Source: Paracoccus aerius (lineage in GTDB: Bacteria; Pseudomonadota; Alphaproteobacteria; Rhodobacterales; Rhodobacteraceae). From it: a stretch of DNA of 64,000 nucleotides. Position numbers and translations under genes: made by a program. The stretch lies in NCBI RefSeq assembly GCF_014656455.1, contig NZ_BNCL01000006.1:128780-192779 (forward strand), read 5' to 3'. Of the stretch, positions 1 to 9,296 are shown in pieces (the first letter of the stretch is position 1; every line of letters begins with the position of its first letter). Below the pieces are notes generated by a model. That model was not told where the DNA came from and did no database searches. It saw only the letters and a list, made by a program, of their open reading frames with translations.

Positions 1-672
1 GTCCTGGCAAAGGCCGGCCTGCTGGAGGGGCGCCGGGCCACGATCCACTGGGAGAACCACGATTCCTTCGCGGAATCCTTTCCCGGCGTCGATCTGCACC
101 GGCAGGTCTTCGTGGACGACGGCACGCGGCTGACGGCGGGCGGCGGCACATCATCGATCGACATGATGCTGCACCTGATCGGACAGGCGCATGGTGCGGA
201 CCTTGCGGCGCAGATCGCGGACCAGATGCTGCACACCGCGATCCGCACCGGGCGCGATCGCCAGCGGCTGTCCATCGCCACCCGCATCGGCATCCGCCAC
301 CCCCGCCTTGCCGCCGTGGTCGAACGGATCGAGGCGAACCTGGAAAACCCCGTCAGTCCCCCGCAACTGGCCGCAGATGCCGGCATGTCCACGCGCCAGC
401 TTGAACGGCTGTTCATGCGATACCTGAACCGCAGCCCCAAGCGGTATTACCTGGAAGCGCGGCTTGCGCGTGCGCGGCAACTGCTGCTGAACACGGACCT
501 GCCCCTGATCGAGATCGCGGTGGCCTGCGGCTTTGCCAGTTCGTCGCATTTCTCGAAATGCTACCGGGAGCGCTACGCCACCTCGCCTTATCGCGAGCGG
601 GGCGTTCAGCGCGCGGCATCCGTTCTGACCATCCCTGAGCGCAAGGATACGGTGCTGGCCCTGGCAAGCTGA
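1..672 (+). CDS. GlxA family transcriptional regulator, C-terminal part (5' end outside window)
   Basis: The frame is open from base 1, so the start lies upstream of the window. The visible 223 residues hold the end of a DJ-1/PfpI-like (class I glutamine amidotransferase-like) domain, seen in the stretch FVDDGTRLTAGGGTSSID, followed by a complete AraC-type double helix-turn-helix ending in the usual SSHFSKCYRERYATSPYRER block. Members of this family (GbdR, CdhR, SouR) often control betaine, carnitine or sarcosine breakdown as activators. The soxBDAG operon lies about 1.1 kb downstream with a second GlxA-type regulator between. The two regulator genes converge, with only 7 bp between their stops. 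Family assignment is firm; the ligand is inference. Confidence 0.88.
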   Translation, partial: VLAKAGLLEGRRATIHWENHDSFAESFPGVDLHRQVFVDDGTRLTAGGGTSSIDMMLHLIGQAHGADLAAQIADQMLHTAIRTGRDRQRLSIATRIGIRHPRLAAVVERIEANLENPVSPPQLAADAGMSTRQLERLFMRYLNRSPKRYYLEARLARARQLLLNTDLPLIEIAVACGFASSSHFSKCYRERYATSPYRERGVQRAASVLTIPERKDTVLALAS

Positions 673-679
673 GGGCGCG

Positions 680-1684
680 TCAGGCGGCCGCATCCTGCCG
701 CGCGGTCTTGCGCCATTGTTCGGGGGTCATGCCGGACGCATCGCGAAACACGCGGATCAGGTGGGATGCGTCGCAAAAGCCCGTCTCGGCCGCAATCTGG
801 CTGATGGTGCGGTCGGGGCGCGCCAGCAGCATCCGGACCTGCGACAGGCGGATCCGCATAAAGGCATCGGCGGGCGACATCGCCAGCGAGGCCGCGAAAT
901 GCCGTTCCAGCTTGCGGCGGCTGACCTGCAGATGGGCCGCGACCTCGGCCACCGCCGGGGGTGTATCCATGTTCTGTTGCAGCATCAGCAGCGCCCGGCG
1001 GACCAGCGGATCGTCGGTCGCCAGATCCAGCGGCAGGCCGGGCTGGGGATCGTCGGGGGCCATCGCCTCGTCGATGATCATGATATGCAGGCTTTTCTGC
1101 GCCGCCGCCCGGCCGATATGCCGGTCGATCAGGAAAGCCGCGAGATGGGCCGAACTTGCCCCGCCCGAACAGGTCAGCCGGTCGCGGTCCACGACGTAGA
1201 TCTGGTCGGACACAGGGCGCAGCCCATCGAACTGTTCCAGGAAATCCTCGTGGTGAAACCAGCTGACGCAGCAGCGGTATCCGTCCATCAGGCCCGCCCG
1301 GTGCAGGATGAAGGCGCCCGTGCAGACCCCCACCAGCGGCACGCCCGCCTGGGCCGCACGGTGCAGGAAGGCGATGTAGTCAGGCTCGAGCCGCTCGATC
1401 TCGTCGATCAAGCCGCCAACGACCACGATATAGTCGAAGCGCGACGGGTCGCCCAGCTTCTCGTCCGGCGTGACGGCGATGCCGCAACTGGACTGCACCG
1501 GCTGGGACGATGGTGCCAGCACCCGCCACTGGCAGCGGATCGGGCGCGAGCGGTCGCCCTCGTCCGCGGCCAGGCGCAGGACATCGACGAAATTGGCAAA
1601 GGCCGACAGCGTGAAGCGCCGGGCGAGGACGAAGCCGACGCGCAGGCGCAGGGAATTGGCAGGGGAAACAGTCATGTCGCGCAT
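680..1684 (-). CDS. GlxA family AraC-type regulator, candidate sarcosine oxidase regulator
   Basis: 334 residues, the usual size for the family. Residues 13-190 form the DJ-1/PfpI-like domain with the elbow cysteine in GVCTGAFILHRAGL. Residues about 225-330 form the AraC helix-turn-helix pair (VAEVAAHLQVSRRKLERHF and ISQIAAETGFCDASHLIRVF). It is transcribed divergently from soxB with about 100 bp between the start codons, the classical position of a local regulator, so control of soxBDAG is likely. Known relatives acting on this pathway are GbdR and SouR in Pseudomonas. Start choice is uncertain: ATG at 1684 or at 1675, neither with a clear ribosome binding site. Confidence 0.88.
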   Translation of the reverse strand: MRDMTVSPANSLRLRVGFVLARRFTLSAFANFVDVLRLAADEGDRSRPIRCQWRVLAPSSQPVQSSCGIAVTPDEKLGDPSRFDYIVVVGGLIDEIERLEPDYIAFLHRAAQAGVPLVGVCTGAFILHRAGLMDGYRCCVSWFHHEDFLEQFDGLRPVSDQIYVVDRDRLTCSGGASSAHLAAFLIDRHIGRAAAQKSLHIMIIDEAMAPDDPQPGLPLDLATDDPLVRRALLMLQQNMDTPPAVAEVAAHLQVSRRKLERHFAASLAMSPADAFMRIRLSQVRMLLARPDRTISQIAAETGFCDASHLIRVFRDASGMTPEQWRKTARQDAAA

Positions 1685-1785
1685 GACGCAAATGTAACAC
1701 GGTGCTGGCGCAGGGATCCAGTCGGTCCGCGTCGCTTTCTGGCACTTTGGTTCGATACCGGAATCGCCAGAAGGTCCGCCCCGCC

Positions 1786-3039
1786 ATGACCCGCTTTTCA
1801 GCCTTTTCGCTTCTCAAGCAGGCACTCAACGGCCACAAGGGCTGGCGCGAGCAATGGCCCGACAGTCAGCCGAAGGCCGAATACGACGTGGTGATCGTCG
1901 GCGCGGGCGGGCATGGCTTGGGCGCGGCATACTACCTGGCCAAGGAACACGGCATCACCAATGTCGCCGTGATCGACAAGGGCTGGCTGGGCGGCGGCAA
2001 CACGGGCCGCAACACCACGATCATCCGCTCGAACTACCTGTATGACGAAAGCGCCAAGCTTTACGACCACGCGCTTGATCTGTGGGACAACCTTTCGCAG
2101 GAACTGAACTACAACGTCATGTATTCCAAGCGCGGCGTGATGATGCTGGCGCACAACACCCATGACGTTCAGTCGTTCCAGCGTCACGTGCATTCCAACC
2201 GTCTGAACGGCGTGGACAACCGCTGGCTGACCAAGGAAGAGGCCAAGGCCTTCTGCCCGCCGCTGAACATCAGCCCCGATGCGCGCTATCCGGTGGTGGG
2301 GGCGGCCTTGCAGATGCGGGCGGGAACCGCGCGCCATGACGCCGTGGCCTGGGGCTATGCCCGCGCGGCGGCGGCGCGGGGGGTGGACATCATCCAGAAC
2401 TGCGCGGTCAACGCGATCCGGCGCGGCCCGGACGGCGCGGTGATCGGCGTCGATACCGCCAAGGGCTTCATCCGCGCGCGTAAGGTCGCGGTGTCGGCCG
2501 CCGGCAACACCAGCGTCGTCATGGACAGCGCCGGGTTGCGGATGCCGCTGGAAAGCTTCCCCCTGCAGGCGCTTGTCAGCGAACCGGTGAAGCCGATCTT
2601 CCCCTGCGTGGTCATGTCGAACACCGTCCACGCCTATATCAGCCAGTCCGACAAGGGCGAACTGGTCATCGGGTCGGGCACCGACCAGTACACCAGCTAT
2701 TCGCAGCGCGGCGGGCTGCCGCTGATCGAACACACCGTGGCCGCGATCTGCGAGGTCTTCCCGATCTTCACCCGGATGCGGATGCTGCGCAAATGGGGCG
2801 GCATCGTGGACGTGACCCCCGACCGATCCGCCATCCTGGGCAAGGCGCCGGTCGAGGGCCTTTATGTCAACTGCGGTTGGGGCACGGGCGGCTTCAAGGC
2901 CACGCCGGGGGCCGCGCATCTGCTGGCATACACCGTCGCGAAGGACGAACCGCACCCGCTGAACGCCCCCTTCACGCTGGAACGATTTTCCACCGGCCGG
3001 CTGATCGACGAAGCCGCCGCCGCCGCCGTCGCGCATTGA
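1786..3039 (+). CDS. soxB: Sarcosine oxidase beta subunit
   Basis: Catalytic flavin subunit of heterotetrameric sarcosine oxidase, which oxidatively demethylates sarcosine to glycine, passing the one-carbon unit to tetrahydrofolate and releasing H2O2. 417 residues, the normal length. A dinucleotide-binding motif VVIVGAGGHGLGAAYYLA lies at residues 36-53. His184 in GTARHDAVAWG matches the histidine that carries covalent FMN in characterised beta subunits. The frame stays open upstream, but ATG at 1786 is preferred because the N-terminus MTRFSAFSLLKQAL is the family form and GAAGG-like purine bases sit about 12 nt upstream. First gene of soxBDAG, 10 bp before soxD. Confidence 0.96.
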   Translation: MTRFSAFSLLKQALNGHKGWREQWPDSQPKAEYDVVIVGAGGHGLGAAYYLAKEHGITNVAVIDKGWLGGGNTGRNTTIIRSNYLYDESAKLYDHALDLWDNLSQELNYNVMYSKRGVMMLAHNTHDVQSFQRHVHSNRLNGVDNRWLTKEEAKAFCPPLNISPDARYPVVGAALQMRAGTARHDAVAWGYARAAAARGVDIIQNCAVNAIRRGPDGAVIGVDTAKGFIRARKVAVSAAGNTSVVMDSAGLRMPLESFPLQALVSEPVKPIFPCVVMSNTVHAYISQSDKGELVIGSGTDQYTSYSQRGGLPLIEHTVAAICEVFPIFTRMRMLRKWGGIVDVTPDRSAILGKAPVEGLYVNCGWGTGGFKATPGAAHLLAYTVAKDEPHPLNAPFTLERFSTGRLIDEAAAAAVAH

Positions 3040-3049
3040 GGAACCCGCC

Positions 3050-3343
3050 ATGCTGCTGATCCACTGCCCTTATTGCGAAGACACCCTGCCCGAACTGGAA
3101 TTCACCTATGCGGGCGAGGCGCATATCGCCCGCCCCGCCGACCCATCTGCCCTGTCGGACGAGGAATGGCGCGACTATCTGTTCATCCGCACCAACGCGC
3201 GCGGCCCGCATTACGAACGCTGGCGGCATGTCGGTTGCGGGCGCTTCTTCAACGCCCTGCGCGACACGGTCAGCGATCGCTTCCTGATGACCTACAAGGC
3301 GGGCCTGCCCCGTCCCCCCCTGCCCCAGGAGACCGTCGAATGA
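3050..3343 (+). CDS. soxD: Sarcosine oxidase delta subunit
   Basis: 97-residue zinc-binding small subunit of heterotetrameric sarcosine oxidase. Cys6 and Cys9 (HCPYCE) with His60 and Cys63 (RHVGCGRFF) correspond to the zinc ligands seen in structures of the enzyme. It lies between soxB and soxA in the canonical order, and its TGA overlaps the ATG of soxA by two bases, as expected for coupled translation. Confidence 0.96.
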   Translation: MLLIHCPYCEDTLPELEFTYAGEAHIARPADPSALSDEEWRDYLFIRTNARGPHYERWRHVGCGRFFNALRDTVSDRFLMTYKAGLPRPPLPQETVE

Positions 3344-6315
3344 GCCGCTATCGCATCATGGGCAAGGGCCGGGTCGATCATTCCGCGCCCGTATCCTTCA
3401 CCTTCGACGGCAAGACCTACAAGGGGTTGCGTGGCGATACGGTTGCCTCGGCCCTGCTGGCCAATGGCGTTCACCTGATGGGCCGGTCCTTCAAGTATCA
3501 CCGCCCGCGCGGCGCCGTCACCGCTGGGTCCGAAGAGCCGAATGCGCTGATCGGCACCTCGCGCGGGGCGGGTCGGTTCGAACCGAACACCCGCGCCACC
3601 GTCCAGGAACTGCGCGCGGGCCTGGTCACGGAAAGCCAGAACAAGTGGCCGAACCTGTCCTTCGACCTGGGCGCGATCAACGACCGGGCCTATATGCTGT
3701 TCTCGGCCGGGTTCTACTACAAGACCTTCATGTGGCCGAAATCCTTCTGGGACAAGGTCTATGAACCCGTGATCCGGGGCGCGGCGGGCCTGGGCAAGTC
3801 GCCCACGGAACCAGATCCGGACCGCTATGCCAGCCGCTATCTGCATACAGACGTGCTGGTCGTCGGCGCAGGTCCGGCGGGCATTGCCGCCGCCCTGGCC
3901 GCCGCGCAGTCGGGCGCGGATGTGACGCTGGTCGATGAGAACCCCGAAATGGGTGGATCGCTGCTGTCCGACCCCGCCGTGCAGATCGACGGCAAGCCCG
4001 CCTGGGACTGGGTGGAGGCGCAGCTTGGCCGCCTGCGGGCGGCAGGGGTGCGGCTGATGACGCGGACGACGGCCATCGGCTATTATCACCAGAACATGGT
4101 GGGTCTGTGCCAGCGGCTGACGGATCACCTGGACAACCCGCCCAAGGGCGCGCCCCGCGAACGCATGTGGCGGGTGCGCGCGGGCCAGGTCGTGCTGGCG
4201 CAGGGCGCGCTCGAAAAGCCGCTGGTCTTCGACGGCAACGACCGTCCCGGCGTGATGCTGGCCGGCGCTGCGCAGACCTATCTGCACAAGTTTGGCGTGC
4301 GCGTGGGCGACAACCCGGCGGTCGTGACCAGCCATGACAGCGCCTGGTATGCCGCCTTTGATCTGGCCGACCACGGTGCCAGGATCGCGGCCATCATCGA
4401 CACGCGGGACGCGGTGCGCCCGGATCTGCTGGAGGCCGCCCGCAAGCGCGGGATCAAGGTGCTTGCCAGCCACACCGTCACAACGACTACCGGCCGCTCG
4501 CGCGTCAAATCCGTCCGTGCCGCCCTTGTTCGGGGCGACACCGTCGGAGCGGGCCATGACATCGCCTGCGATTGCCTGCTGATGTCGGGCGGCTGGACGC
4601 CCTCGCTGCACCTGTTTTCCCATACCAAGGGATCGCTGGCCTGGGACGGTCAGACCTTCCTGCCCGACCGCAAGACCGAGGATTGCGAGATTGCCGGCGC
4701 GGGGCGCGGCCTCTGGGGCTATCAGCCCGTGCTGGCCGACGGCGCGGCGGCGGGGCTGCGCGCGCTTGCAGGGTTGGGCCGCGCGGGGCATGACGCCTGC
4801 TTCACCGTCGGAAACGACCGCCCCGGCACCGGGGTCACCCATACCGAACTGCCGACCGACGGCAATGCGGGCAAGGCGCGCGCCTTCATCGACTTCCAGA
4901 ACGACGTGACCGCCAAGGACATCCGCCTCGCAGTGCGCGAGGGGATGCGGTCCATCGAACACGTCAAGCGCTATACGACGAACGGCATGGCGACCGACCA
5001 GGGCAAGATGTCCAACATCAACGGCTTGATGATCGCCGCCGATGCCCTGGGCAAGGCACCGCCGCAGGTGGGGCTGACGACCTTCCGCCCGCCCTATACG
5101 CCGACCAGCTTCGGGGCCTTCTGCGGATACCTGCGGGGCGAGACCTTCCAGCTGACCCGCAAGACGCCCATCGACCCCTGGGCCGAGGCGAATGGCGCGG
5201 TCTTCGAACCCGTCGCCCAATGGCGCCGCGCCTGGTATTTCCCGAAACCGGGCGAGGATATGCACGCCGCCGTGCTGCGCGAATGCAAGGCCACGCGGGC
5301 ATCCCTGGGGATCTTCGACGCGTCCACCCTTGGCAAGATCGAGGTCGCAGGCCCCGATGCGGTCGAGTTCATGAACCGCATCTACACGAACCCCTGGACC
5401 AAGCTGGCCCCCGGCCGCTGCCGCTATGGCCTGCTGCTGGGCGAGGACGGCTTCATCCGCGACGACGGCGTGATCGGGCGGCTGTCCCCCGACCTGTTCC
5501 ACGTCACCACCACCACCGGCGGCGCGGCCCGCGTGCTGACGATGATGGAGGACTACCTCCAGACCGAATGGCCGGATCTGGATGTCTGGCTGACCTCGAC
5601 CACGGAACAATGGGCGACGGTCGCGCTGAACGGGCCGAATGCGCTGACCATGCTGAAGCCGCTGGTCCAGGGCGTGGACTGGGACGACTTCCCGCACATG
5701 TCCTGCGGGGAATGCACGGTCGCCGGTCTGCCCGCACGCCTGTTCCGCCTGTCCTTCACCGGCGAGATCGGCTTCGAGGTCAATGTCCCCGCCCGCCACG
5801 GGTTGGCCCTGTGGACCGCGCTGATGGAGGCAGGCAAGCCCTATGACATCTGCCCCTACGGCACCGAGACGATGCACGTCCTGCGCGCCGAAAAGGGCTA
5901 TATCATCGTGGGGCAAGACACCGACGGCACGGTGACGCCGGCCGATGCGGGCCTGGACTGGGCGGTCTGCAAGGCCAAGAAGGACTTCGTGGGCAAGCGG
6001 TCCTTGTCGCGTCCCGACATCGTGGCCAAGGGCCGCAAGCAGCTTGTCGGCCTGCTGACCGAGGACGGCAGCCTGCTGCAAGAGGGCGCGCAGATCGTGC
6101 TGGACCCGGACCAGCCCAAGCCCATGCGGATGGTCGGCCACGTGACGTCATCCTATCAGTCCACCATGGGCCACCCCATCGCCATGGCGGTGATCGAGGG
6201 CGGGTTCGACAAGATGGGCGAGACGGTCTTTGTGCCAATGCCGGACGGCGTGCGGAAGGCGCGCATCACCTCGACGGTGTTCTATGATCCCGAAGGCCTG
6301 CGGCTGAAGGCATAA
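3340..6315 (+). CDS. soxA: Sarcosine oxidase alpha subunit
   Basis: 991 residues. The N-terminal 100 residues (FTFDGKTYKGLRGDTVASAL) form the ferredoxin-like segment. Residues about 168-210 carry the Rossmann motif VLVVGAGPAGIAAALAAA for the noncovalent dinucleotide site. From about residue 630 the protein is a GcvT-like aminomethyltransferase domain that binds tetrahydrofolate and takes the methylene group. The frame is open 267 bases further upstream through soxD, but ATG 3340 is the real start: MSRYRIMGKGRVDHS is the family N-terminus, AGGAG precedes it at 3327, and it overlaps the soxD stop. Confidence 0.96.
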   Translation: MSRYRIMGKGRVDHSAPVSFTFDGKTYKGLRGDTVASALLANGVHLMGRSFKYHRPRGAVTAGSEEPNALIGTSRGAGRFEPNTRATVQELRAGLVTESQNKWPNLSFDLGAINDRAYMLFSAGFYYKTFMWPKSFWDKVYEPVIRGAAGLGKSPTEPDPDRYASRYLHTDVLVVGAGPAGIAAALAAAQSGADVTLVDENPEMGGSLLSDPAVQIDGKPAWDWVEAQLGRLRAAGVRLMTRTTAIGYYHQNMVGLCQRLTDHLDNPPKGAPRERMWRVRAGQVVLAQGALEKPLVFDGNDRPGVMLAGAAQTYLHKFGVRVGDNPAVVTSHDSAWYAAFDLADHGARIAAIIDTRDAVRPDLLEAARKRGIKVLASHTVTTTTGRSRVKSVRAALVRGDTVGAGHDIACDCLLMSGGWTPSLHLFSHTKGSLAWDGQTFLPDRKTEDCEIAGAGRGLWGYQPVLADGAAAGLRALAGLGRAGHDACFTVGNDRPGTGVTHTELPTDGNAGKARAFIDFQNDVTAKDIRLAVREGMRSIEHVKRYTTNGMATDQGKMSNINGLMIAADALGKAPPQVGLTTFRPPYTPTSFGAFCGYLRGETFQLTRKTPIDPWAEANGAVFEPVAQWRRAWYFPKPGEDMHAAVLRECKATRASLGIFDASTLGKIEVAGPDAVEFMNRIYTNPWTKLAPGRCRYGLLLGEDGFIRDDGVIGRLSPDLFHVTTTTGGAARVLTMMEDYLQTEWPDLDVWLTSTTEQWATVALNGPNALTMLKPLVQGVDWDDFPHMSCGECTVAGLPARLFRLSFTGEIGFEVNVPARHGLALWTALMEAGKPYDICPYGTETMHVLRAEKGYIIVGQDTDGTVTPADAGLDWAVCKAKKDFVGKRSLSRPDIVAKGRKQLVGLLTEDGSLLQEGAQIVLDPDQPKPMRMVGHVTSSYQSTMGHPIAMAVIEGGFDKMGETVFVPMPDGVRKARITSTVFYDPEGLRLKA

Positions 6316-6324
6316 GGAGAAGCG

Positions 6325-6858
6325 ATGATGACCAGTCAGAAACACGATTTCGCCGCCGCCGCGATCCGTATCGAGGATGTGGCCCCAACCCTGCGCCTGT
6401 CGCTGCGGGTCAAGCCTGCCCATCGCGAAACGCTGGGCCGGGCGCTTGGGCTGGATCTGCCTACCCGCGTGGGCACCCGTGCCGCCGCGAACGGAACCGA
6501 GGCGTTGTGCCTTGGGCCCGACGAATGGCTGATCGTGGCGCCCGAGGGCACGGATCCGGCAGCGCCTGCGCGCGCCGCCTACGCGCAAGCGCCCCACAGC
6601 CTTGTGGACATCAGCGACCGGGAAATCACCCTGCGCCTGTCCGGCCCGGCCGTGCTGGACGTGCTGGCCTCCTGCTGCCCGCGCAACATCGCGGCCATGC
6701 CCGTGGGATCGGCCGTGCGCACGGTCTTCGACAGCGCCACCGTGATCCTGTGGCGCGATGGCCCGACCGATTTCCGCATGGACATCTGGCGCAGCTTTGT
6801 TCCGCATGTCTGCGCCCTGCTGGCCCAGGTGCAGGACGAGGTGATGGCAGACCTGTAG
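6325..6858 (+). CDS. soxG: Sarcosine oxidase gamma subunit
   Basis: 177 residues with the SoxG pattern: GPDEWLIVAPEG, the VDISDREITLRLSGP strand-loop and a C-terminal FRMDIWRSFVPHVCALL segment. It is related to the folate-binding GcvT fold but lacks catalytic residues and serves as a structural subunit. AAGGAG stands a few bases before tandem ATG codons at 6325 and 6328. Last gene of the operon. No serine hydroxymethyltransferase, formyltetrahydrofolate or formaldehyde gene follows, so the one-carbon branch must be encoded elsewhere. Confidence 0.94.
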   Translation: MMTSQKHDFAAAAIRIEDVAPTLRLSLRVKPAHRETLGRALGLDLPTRVGTRAAANGTEALCLGPDEWLIVAPEGTDPAAPARAAYAQAPHSLVDISDREITLRLSGPAVLDVLASCCPRNIAAMPVGSAVRTVFDSATVILWRDGPTDFRMDIWRSFVPHVCALLAQVQDEVMADL

Positions 6859-6870
6859 TCTGCCCCTTCT

Positions 6871-7374
6871 TCACGCCGGCGGGATCTCGATCATCTTGCC
6901 GCTTTGCGTGGGCGTGATCAGCGCGGACAGGTCGAAACCCTCGGCCCGCGCGGTCGCCAGGTAGTCGTCGCGCATTGCTTGCGGCAGGTCGTGGCGGCGG
7001 GCAAGCAGCCACAGGTTCCTGCGGTCGGGGGTGCCGACCAGTGAAACGCCATAGTCCTCGGCCAGGCGGATGATCCAGTAATCGCCCTTGGTGAAGGGGA
7101 TCCACCGCAGGTATTCCGGCAGGAAGCTGACCGTCAGCCGTGCGTTGCTGTCATCCACCGGCTTGGCTTGGCCCAAGGCCTGCGTCGGCTTTCCTTCCTC
7201 GTCGAGGCAGCGGTTGTCCACGCGGATCGTGCCGTCCTCGTTCAGCTTGTAGGTCGCGGTGATGTCGCGCGCGCCCTCGGGTTCCCATTTCAGAGGCAGG
7301 CGGCAGATCTCGTACCAGGTGCCCACATAGCGGTCCAGATCGACACGGGCGACGGTGTGCAGGGTTTCGGACAT
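6871..7374 (-). CDS. Lipocalin family protein (Blc-like), no signal peptide
   Basis: 167 residues. The start at 7374 is chosen because GGAAAGGAA lies just upstream and the protein then begins MSETLHTVARVDLDRYVGTWYEI, with the lipocalin signature GTWYEI near the N-terminus. The strands RVDNRCLDEEG, WIPFTKGDYWIIRLAEDY and GTPDRRNLWLLARR match bacterial lipocalins such as Blc, which bind lipids or other hydrophobic ligands. Blc itself is an outer-membrane lipoprotein; here no lipobox or signal peptide is visible, suggesting a cytoplasmic form. It converges with soxG, leaving 12 bp between the stops. Confidence 0.86.
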   Translation of the reverse strand: MSETLHTVARVDLDRYVGTWYEICRLPLKWEPEGARDITATYKLNEDGTIRVDNRCLDEEGKPTQALGQAKPVDDSNARLTVSFLPEYLRWIPFTKGDYWIIRLAEDYGVSLVGTPDRRNLWLLARRHDLPQAMRDDYLATARAEGFDLSALITPTQSGKMIEIPPA

Positions 7375-7516
7375 CGGATGTTCCTTTCCTTCCGGTGCGA
7401 CCCAACCATGCACGCATCGCCAGGGTTTCCTTCACGACGGTTCGGGGCTGCCCTGCAAAGGCTTGACGGTCGAGGGCCGTTCGGTCCTGATCTGCCTGTG
7501 CCGCAACGGAGAGCCC

Positions 7517-9208
7517 ATGCCGAACCCGCGACCCGCCCTGCCCGCCAGCCTCTTCCGCTTCGTGGTAGAGAATGTCTCGGGCGTCGGGCTGGTGCTGGGG
7601 GCATTGCTGATGGCGGCCTCGCTGACGCCCAGCCTGATCCCGCGCGGCGAAGGGGTGCAAGGCGTGCTGGCCGGCGTCTGCTTCGCCGCAGGATACGGCT
7701 TGGCCGTGCTGCTGCGGTGGATCTGGGTCACGCTGGACCTTCCCCTGCTCCACGGCCGGACGGGGCGGCAGGTGCTGCTGGCCCTGGCGACGCTGGCGAC
7801 GCTGATCGTGGCGTCCTTTCTGGCGCAGGCGACGGATTGGCAGAACGACGTTCGCGCGGCCATGGGGATGGCCCCCGCCCCGCCCGAACTTCCCCTCATG
7901 ATCGGCACGCTGGCGTTTCTGGTGGCGGCGGCGCTGCTGATCCTGGGCAAGCTGGCGGCGCTGTTCGTGCGCCGCCTGATCGCCCGGATCGCACAGGTGA
8001 TGCCGCGCCGCGCCGCGCATCTGCTGGGGCTGATCATCGGCGGCATCCTTCTGTGGTCGCTGGCCAACGGCGTTCTGTTCAGCGGCTTCATCCGCACGGC
8101 CGACAGTTCGGCCCGCGCCCTCGACGCGGTGATCCCGCCCGACATCCAGCCCCCGTCCGACCCGCTGCGCCCGGGCAGCCCCACATCCCTGGTGGCCTGG
8201 CAGGACCTGGGGCGCGAGGGGCGCAACTACGTCCACACCACGCCCACGGCCGCCGACATTGCCGCCGTCACCGGGGGCAGGACCATGCAGCCCCTGCGCG
8301 CCTATGTCGGCCTCAACGCCGCCGAGACTGCCGAGGAGCGGGCCGCCCTGGCGGTGGCTGAACTGGACCGGATCGGCGGCTTCGACCGGTCGATCCTTGT
8401 GGTGGCGATGCCGACCGGCACCGGCTGGCTTGACCCGGCGGCGGTCACGACGCTGGAATACCTGCACCGCGGCGACGTGGCGACGGTCGCCATCCAGTAT
8501 TCCTACCTGCAAAGCTGGATTTCGCTGCTGGTCGAACCTGAATATTCGGCCGAGGCGGGGCGCGAGTTGTTCAGCGCCGTGTATCGCCATTGGCGGACGC
8601 TTCCCGAGGGCGAGCGGCCAGAACTGTATCTCTACGGCCTCAGCCTGGGCGCCTACAGTTCGCAACAGTCGCTGCGGCTCTACGAGATGATCGACCAGCC
8701 TTTCGCGGGCGCATTGTGGGTCGGGCCGCCCTTCGTCAGCCCCCTGTGGCAGACGCTGACGCGGGAACGCGACCCGGCCTCGCCCGAATGGCTGCCGCGC
8801 ATGGACCAGGGCCAGACGGTGCGCTTCACGAACGGCCGGCAGGGCCTGTCGCCCCAGGATGTCTGGGGCGGCATCCGCATCGTCTATCTGCAATATGCCA
8901 GTGACCCGGTCGTCTTCTTCGACCCCGGTTCGGCCTGGCGCCGCCCCGACTGGATGGAGACGCCGCGCGGGCCCGATGTCTCGACCGAGCTTCGCTGGTA
9001 TCCCATCGTCAGCTTCCTGCAACTTGCCTTCGACATGGCGGTGTCCCTGCATGTGCCGATGGGTCACGGGCATCTTTACGCTTATGACGACCACATCGCG
9101 CCATGGATGGCGGTGACCCAGCCTCCTGGCTGGGACGAGGCCGGTCTCGACCGGCTGCGGCGCCATTTCCAGGGCTTGCAGGCCCAACAAGGGGGCAGCG
9201 CCGACTGA
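7517..9208 (+). CDS. Membrane-anchored alpha/beta-hydrolase family protein (Abhydrolase_9 type)
   Basis: 563 residues. The N-terminal third has about five hydrophobic segments (for example SGVGLVLGALLMAASLTPSL and LPLMIGTLAFLVAAALLILG). The remainder is an extracytoplasmic or cytoplasmic hydrolase domain with the nucleophile elbow GLSLGAYSS around residue 376 and a late PMGHGHLYAYDDH segment that may supply the catalytic histidine. The arrangement matches the Abhydrolase_9_N plus Abhydrolase_9 architecture, whose substrate is unknown. ATG 7517 follows GGAGAG; the longer open frame upstream lacks such support. Confidence 0.84.
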   Translation: MPNPRPALPASLFRFVVENVSGVGLVLGALLMAASLTPSLIPRGEGVQGVLAGVCFAAGYGLAVLLRWIWVTLDLPLLHGRTGRQVLLALATLATLIVASFLAQATDWQNDVRAAMGMAPAPPELPLMIGTLAFLVAAALLILGKLAALFVRRLIARIAQVMPRRAAHLLGLIIGGILLWSLANGVLFSGFIRTADSSARALDAVIPPDIQPPSDPLRPGSPTSLVAWQDLGREGRNYVHTTPTAADIAAVTGGRTMQPLRAYVGLNAAETAEERAALAVAELDRIGGFDRSILVVAMPTGTGWLDPAAVTTLEYLHRGDVATVAIQYSYLQSWISLLVEPEYSAEAGRELFSAVYRHWRTLPEGERPELYLYGLSLGAYSSQQSLRLYEMIDQPFAGALWVGPPFVSPLWQTLTRERDPASPEWLPRMDQGQTVRFTNGRQGLSPQDVWGGIRIVYLQYASDPVVFFDPGSAWRRPDWMETPRGPDVSTELRWYPIVSFLQLAFDMAVSLHVPMGHGHLYAYDDHIAPWMAVTQPPGWDEAGLDRLRRHFQGLQAQQGGSAD

Positions 9209-9296
9209 CCGCGGCCATTTCTGCATCATCTGCAAATCCCCTTGCGGCGGGCCGTGTCGCCGCCTAACCATGCCGGGCCAGACGGATGGTCCCAGA

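Noticed and set aside
1702..1785. N-terminal extension of soxB by 28 residues
   Set aside because: The extra residues do not match SoxB and no ribosome site supports them; ATG 1786 gives the family N-terminus.
3073..3339. Fusion of soxD and soxA through the open frame upstream of soxA
   Set aside because: The upstream part is in another frame over the genuine soxD gene, which has intact zinc ligands; the overlap ATGA shows separate translation.
3292..6141. Long antisense frame (about 949 codons) over soxA
   Set aside because: Shadow of a GC-rich coding sequence; His/Gln/Arg-rich composition and no recognisable domain. soxA motifs are unambiguous.
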